From Hyphochytrium catenoides (lineage: Eukaryota; Sar; Hyphochytriomycetes; Hyphochytriales; Hyphochytriaceae), in NCBI GenBank assembly GCA_900088475.1, contig FLMG01003336.1:12749-25656 (forward strand): DNA of 12,908 nucleotides. Direction: 5' to 3'. The notes under the pieces are model-generated. The model had not been told where the DNA came from. It saw nothing but the letters and a program-made list of their open reading frames with translations, and did no database searches. Within the stretch, counting starts at the first letter, position 1. Each line of letters starts with the position of its first letter. This document shows positions 9,501 to 12,908 of the stretch, in pieces. The position numbers were made by a program, and so were the translations under genes.

Positions 9501-10048
9501 CTGCCGCGCGAGAACGAGGACAGGAGGAGAGACAAAAGAGAGAGAGAGACACATAGAGCGGAAGGGAACGAAAGAGCTCGAAATGTATTATGAGAGCCGG
9601 TGGCGAGAGCATCTGTTTACCCTGAGGTGCCAAGACAACCTCGGCGTTTGCAGGCTGTCCGTTGGCGCCGTTCTTCGCTCGAAGATAGCGAATCCTGTCG
9701 TTTAGCGAGGAAGTGGCAGCTGCAAGACGAAATGCATACGTTAAGAGGATGGGCCAGCCTTCAACTATTCACACAGGTAGCCAGCAGCTTACCAAAGCTC
9801 CAGCAGGCGCCACAATAATGAGGAATATGCTGGTTTCTGTTAATGCTGGCGTAGTTGGTCCCATTGATGTCGCGCCAGTCAAAGGAAGACGGTAGTGTCT
9901 CGACGTTGGTGTAAGTGTGCGGTAAAGGAGTCTTGATCACTTCTGTGCGCTGTGCGCTACGCTGGAAACAGGAATGCGCGCCCTGTGCCTCTGCCGGTAT
10001 TAACAGGACACCAACGACGGAGACGACCGCTGTCCGGAGGGAGCCCAT
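5964..10048 (-). CDS. Tandem double cathepsin X/Z-like cysteine protease (15 exons)
   Basis: Fifteen exons on the minus strand join in phase: 10048-9793, 9719-9621, 9409-9328, 9194-9114, 8907-8857, 8749-8646, 8527-8400, 8145-7747, 7528-7427, 7246-7141, 6961-6884, 6815-6573, 6448-6423, 6266-6174, 6059-5964, all with GT...AG introns. The product is 647 residues with two papain-family (C1) proteases of the cathepsin X/Z (CTSZ) type. Protease 1 has Gln73, Cys82, His243 and Asn263. Protease 2 has Gln396, Cys405, His560 and Asn581. Both keep the His-Ile-Pro mini-loop before the active-site Cys that is unique to cathepsin X, and both are preceded by a short propeptide with one cysteine (Cys27, Cys348), as in that family. 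Cathepsin X is a lysosomal carboxypeptidase that removes one C-terminal residue at a time, and a similar secretory or lysosome-like role is expected. Normal family members are about 300 residues with one domain, so the doubling is unusual. The start at 10048 is chosen because it opens a signal peptide. The frame is also open up to an ATG at 10249, which would add 67 residues. Confidence 0.88.
6423..6448 (-). other. 26-base micro-exon carrying the catalytic Asn of domain 2
   Basis: This exon encodes the last two bases of a Trp codon and then IGRNSWGT, with the active-site Asn581. The acceptor is CCATAG at 6454-6449 and the donor is GTAAGT at 6422. Skipping it would lose 26 bases, shift the frame and remove the catalytic residue. 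Domain 1 has the same segment inside a 128-base exon. Confidence 0.85.
6527..6554. repeat. (GA)14 dinucleotide microsatellite
   Basis: A perfect GA run on the plus strand, therefore CT on the coding strand of the minus-strand gene. It lies in the intron at 6449-6572, just after the donor that follows the exon with the catalytic His of protease 2. Confidence 0.93.
7825..8061 (-). other. Linker with internal propeptide between the two proteases
   Basis: About 79 residues (296-374) join the two proteases within a single exon (8145-7747). The first half is hydrophobic and Pro/Ser-rich. The second half contains Cys348 and then the SPRPHHYL segment just before the LPKAWDWRN mature start. It therefore resembles a cathepsin X propeptide, whose cysteine is known in the family to bond to the active-site Cys and keep the enzyme inactive. 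There is no in-frame stop and no methionine in this exon. Proteolysis in the linker could release two separate enzymes, or the pair may stay joined. Confidence 0.8.
7948..8007 (-). repeat. Two-copy 30-base tandem duplication in the linker
   Basis: Read on the coding strand, residues 314-323 ([10 protein letters not shown]) are followed at once by 324-333 ([10 protein letters not shown]). The two copies differ at one residue, while several codons differ silently (CCT/CCC, TTC/TTT, TTG/CTT, CTC/CTT, TCT/TCC). The DNA has diverged while the peptide is kept. Confidence 0.85.
8062..9895 (-). other. Cathepsin X-like protease domain 1
   Basis: The mature domain is expected to start near LPSSFDWRD (residue 52), the position where cathepsin X is cleaved to its mature form. 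Key segments in order are [12 protein letters not shown] (oxyanion Gln73, mini-loop His74, nucleophile Cys82), [35 protein letters not shown] (His243), and [17 protein letters not shown] (Asn263 and the Trp-rich end). It finishes at DCSWGVP near residue 295. No catalytic residue is missing, so activity is expected. The domain is spread over eight exons, the last one shared with the linker. Confidence 0.9.
9980..10048 (-). other. Signal peptide of the double cathepsin
   Basis: The first 23 residues begin MGSLR and continue with the hydrophobic core [13 protein letters not shown], then AEAQG. That is a short basic head, a core and small residues suited to cleavage near 21-24. This is what a secretory or lysosomal protease needs. 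If the upstream ATG at 10249 were used, this signal would be internal, which argues for 10048. That upstream extension does contain its own hydrophobic stretch (LRLFLTYILPLLAA), so the choice is not closed. Confidence 0.6.
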
Positions 10049-10249
10049 ACTTCGTACGAGACTCTGAGACCCAGCTCGCCCTTGAACAATCTGGCAGTAG
10101 AACGGGCAGCGTCTTTCCTTTGCAGCAAGCAAAGGAAGAATGTAAGTCAGGAAGAGTCTCAAGTGCTCTGCTGCTGCTGAAGAAGTGAAGCCTTGAGCCT
10201 GGCAGCGGGCGATGCGGAGGCGGCGGAGGCGGTTGAAGTTGCTCCTCAT

Positions 10250-12908
10250 TCAGAGAAAGGGAAGAAAAAGGAACAAAATGTGTGAGCCCTCTCCCACACT
10301 GAAGGTGCCTTATACAGAATTACGAATAAGGTATGACAAACACCTCTGTATACCGGATATATAACTTCCTGTCAGGAATGTGAGTTAAAAATTATCTCCG
10401 ATCATTCTGAAGCTGCGCAGCTTGCTTTCACATGCTGAAGGTTGGGGACGCAGTTCTACAAGTAGAAGAGCAGAAGCGGGCAGGCCAAAGAAGTTCAAGA
10501 TGAAGATTGTTGGCTTGATGTCAGGAAGAGCTCCGCCAGTAGGAACTACAATGGCCTCCTGGTGCCTGAGACGATCGTCAAGGGAGTAGCTTGGGCTGAA
10601 GAAAGGGAGAAGAGCCGGTTGCCAAGGCCGGGAGTGCAGCCTGGGTCTTCAAGCCTTTAAAGCATGCAAACAAGTGACAGCTCTTTGGTAGATTTGACAA
10701 ATGTCGGCGGAGCCAGGGCCAACAACGGCCTGAGCAAGCTAAAGCCGACACTTCTGGTCGATGACTTCGCTACAGTTCTGCCTTGCATAGTAGCGGATGC
10801 GGAGAAGATTACTTCGGTTGGAACCATGAACAATTGACATGGGTTGAAAGAGCAATGCTCGGACGTAACGTTTAGTTGTGGGGAAAAGACATGGTAGAGA
10901 AAGCCGTCGCTGGCAATCATAGAAACAGACGATCTCTGAGCCTTCTTCGGTGCGCTTCACTATGTCGAGTTCTTGACCTAGACGCTTGTGATGGACTTCC
11001 CGGTCATTCTCTTCTTACTAGCAGTTACTCCCATCGCGTGGCTTCTTAGATATGAGCAAGGGCTGCAGTTAGTCCTAGGGCGATGATACTTCGTCATCTA
11101 CCGAGGCTAAATAAGAGCCCACAAATGGAGATCCTTGATCGTCCCTCCTGAAGAGAGAACAGGACCAAGTAGGGAGGCATGGACTAGCCAAGAAGAGGGA
11201 CGGAACGCCAAAGTCTTGGCGCTGGCAGAACTTTGGAGGCACCTCCTCCTCCCGCATAGTGATTCTAGCTGACATGATTCAAGCCCGACAATCGACTCTG
11301 GCTAGCAGGTGACCCCGACGAGCTGAACAAACCAAGAAGCGAGCTGCCATCAACGAACAATTGGTTTCCTGCGACGGGCAATCTTCCTTTAAGATATCCA
11401 TATCCGCCACGAAAAAGAGGCAAAAAAGACTCTAAAGAAAGCTTGTACAATAGTCATAGTCCAGTACGGCTGATCGAGGTTCCAAGCACCACTGCTGCAC
11501 TTCAGTGGAACCGCTTTGGCTCTGAAGGTCCTCCAGCTATTCCCTGCCATCACATGCGCCTGAAGGTTCATTGCCTAGAAACACTGGCAACACGGGCACG
11601 GTTGCAATGTATAACAAAAAGCGAACTCCCGAATCCCTCTTCTTTTCTCCGTGCAATGTCCATGAGAATGTCAGCAACACCAGCAATCAACAAAAGAGTA
11701 TCCGTACTACCTCTGAGCTAGTACTTGAGAAAGGGCGCAGTCATTGGATGGAGAGGCCAGGCCAACGCTAACAACTGACTTTATTATGATACACCGGTAG
11801 AGTTTTTGATAAAAGATTCGATGTCAATCGGCCTGTAAAGGCAAGAGAATTGCCTTCTGTACGTATACGCTGAAGAGGTGTCTAGAAACTGCTCTTCTAA
11901 GCACCATCTCTTTCAAAAAGACTGCCCCTAGCAGGTTCAGGACTCGAGTATATGAGGAGTGCGCTTGCTCTTAGGGTAGATGGAGTACGGAGACACGTCC
12001 CATCATAAAACTTCTTGCGCAAGAACGGCTGATACAGCGGGCACGTGGCTTTCTTCCAGGTGCTATATGATGGGTAGTATTGAAAGCGGGAAGACGTTTC
12101 CCATCACTAAGTCTCCTGTTCTTGATCTGGCCGGCGAGGGGTAGGAGGTAAGCGAGGCTGTGGAGTGGCCGAGTCTTGAGCCCCATGAAGTAACGTCGGG
12201 TTCAGTCGCAGTTGGCCTGCCCGACAGAACCACCTTCTCCGTTGTTCACACTATTTCTGCGGTTCATTTTCCGATCGTCTTCTTGTTCTACGCTTATTTA
12301 TGTCTAATGTCTAACATAATATAGGCCAGCTTCGGCGCAGAGTGAAGATGGGGATCACATTATTAGGCACACCTCCTATTGCTTGCTCAGGGACACAGGC
12401 ATATTGTTAATATAACCATCGCTCTAATTCTGCACGGCCTTAGGGCAAAACTACACTTGGTCAAAGAGATAGGCTTCTTGAAGCTACTTCTGCGTATCGC
12501 TTTCACTTCTGCACGGTCGTAGTGGCTGCGTGGAGGGACATGAGATAGGAGTTGGGTGATGGTGGGGATGCTGGTGACAGCAGCAGCAATCACTGGTACA
12601 AGTACAATACTGCTGTCGAGAGTGTATCTACACTTGCACTTCGTGGCACCAGGAAAGAGAGAAATTTGCTGGGGAAGAAACGAATAGGGTCCTTCTATGC
12701 TATGGATGACTGCGGACGTCGTAGTATCACTAACAAGGGGCTGGCTATGTTGAAGGATAACGAGCTTGAAGAACTGCACACCTCAGCCTTGCGGCTGGAC
12801 TAAGAGGCTGATTGCTGTCTATACAAAGATTTCTTTGCGACACTCGTCTAGTATCCTAGGCGTATGGCCGATCACTCCCGCAGATATCAGATGAGTGCAT
12901 CAGCCATC
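10250..12908. other. Region without an assignable gene
   Basis: This 2.7 kb stretch lacks the long CT or AG tracts that mark the introns of both neighbouring genes. Frames are broken into short open stretches. The longest are 12387-12779 (-), 12552-12803 (+, ending EELHTSALRLD) and 11443-11721 (+). None shows a family motif, a repeated domain or convincing splice signals. Upstream regulatory sequence of the minus-strand gene must occupy its left end. It may also contain decayed or very divergent coding sequence, but I see nothing I can name, and no tRNA or rRNA. Confidence 0.5.
10308..10314 (-). promoter_or_regulatory. TATA-like element upstream of the double cathepsin
   Basis: TATAAGG on the minus strand lies about 60 bases upstream of the ATG at 10249 and about 260 bases upstream of the preferred start at 10048. 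The neighbourhood (10340-10380) is AT-rich. It is a weak match that could occur by chance, and the promoter type of this organism is unknown. Confidence 0.2.

Noticed and set aside
5964-10048. Two separate adjacent cathepsin genes
   Set aside because: The end of the first and the start of the second lie in one open exon with no stop and no in-frame ATG, and no second start with a signal peptide was found between them.
11265-11571. Minus-strand fragments that might be a decayed retroelement
   Set aside because: A few short strings vaguely recall reverse transcriptase or RNase H segments, but no catalytic motif is present in any frame and there are no terminal repeats.
12387-12803. Overlapping open frames on both strands near the right edge
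   Set aside because: Both are moderately long, but neither has a recognisable motif, repeats or supporting splice signals. I could not tell either from chance.

Overview
The window is intron-dense nuclear DNA from a eukaryote, most likely a protist. Exons of 26 to 399 bases are separated by short GT...AG introns of about 68 to 450 bases, and many introns carry long CT tracts. The standard genetic code fits every exon, and the only stops used are ordinary TAG codons. A free-living, intron-rich fornicate-type flagellate would fit this style, but that is a guess from intron character, not a diagnosis.

Bases 197-5658 (+) hold one multi-exon gene whose start lies upstream of the window. Fourteen exons can be joined in phase into 743 residues: an extracellular part with three beta-sandwich units resembling the PPC (pre-peptidase C-terminal) fold, alternating with two six-cysteine EGF-like modules, then one transmembrane helix and a charged cytoplasmic tail. 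It reads as a type I surface protein of unknown ligand.

Bases 5964-10048 (-) hold a convergent gene of fifteen exons that join in phase into 647 residues. It encodes two complete cathepsin X/Z-type cysteine proteases (papain family C1) in one polypeptide: signal peptide, short Cys-containing propeptide, protease 1, linker with a second Cys-containing propeptide, protease 2, acidic tail. One 133-codon exon carries the end of protease 1, the linker and the start of protease 2. It has no stop codon and no in-frame ATG, so these are not simply two adjacent genes. Both halves keep the catalytic Cys, His and Asn, the oxyanion Gln, and the His-Ile-Pro mini-loop that defines cathepsin X. This tandem double cathepsin X is the most notable item here.

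The two genes end tail to tail with about 305 bases between their stops. Bases 10250-12908 lack the CT/AG tracts seen in both genes, and I could not assign any convincing gene there. The two genes need not be functionally linked; both products are predicted to enter the secretory pathway.
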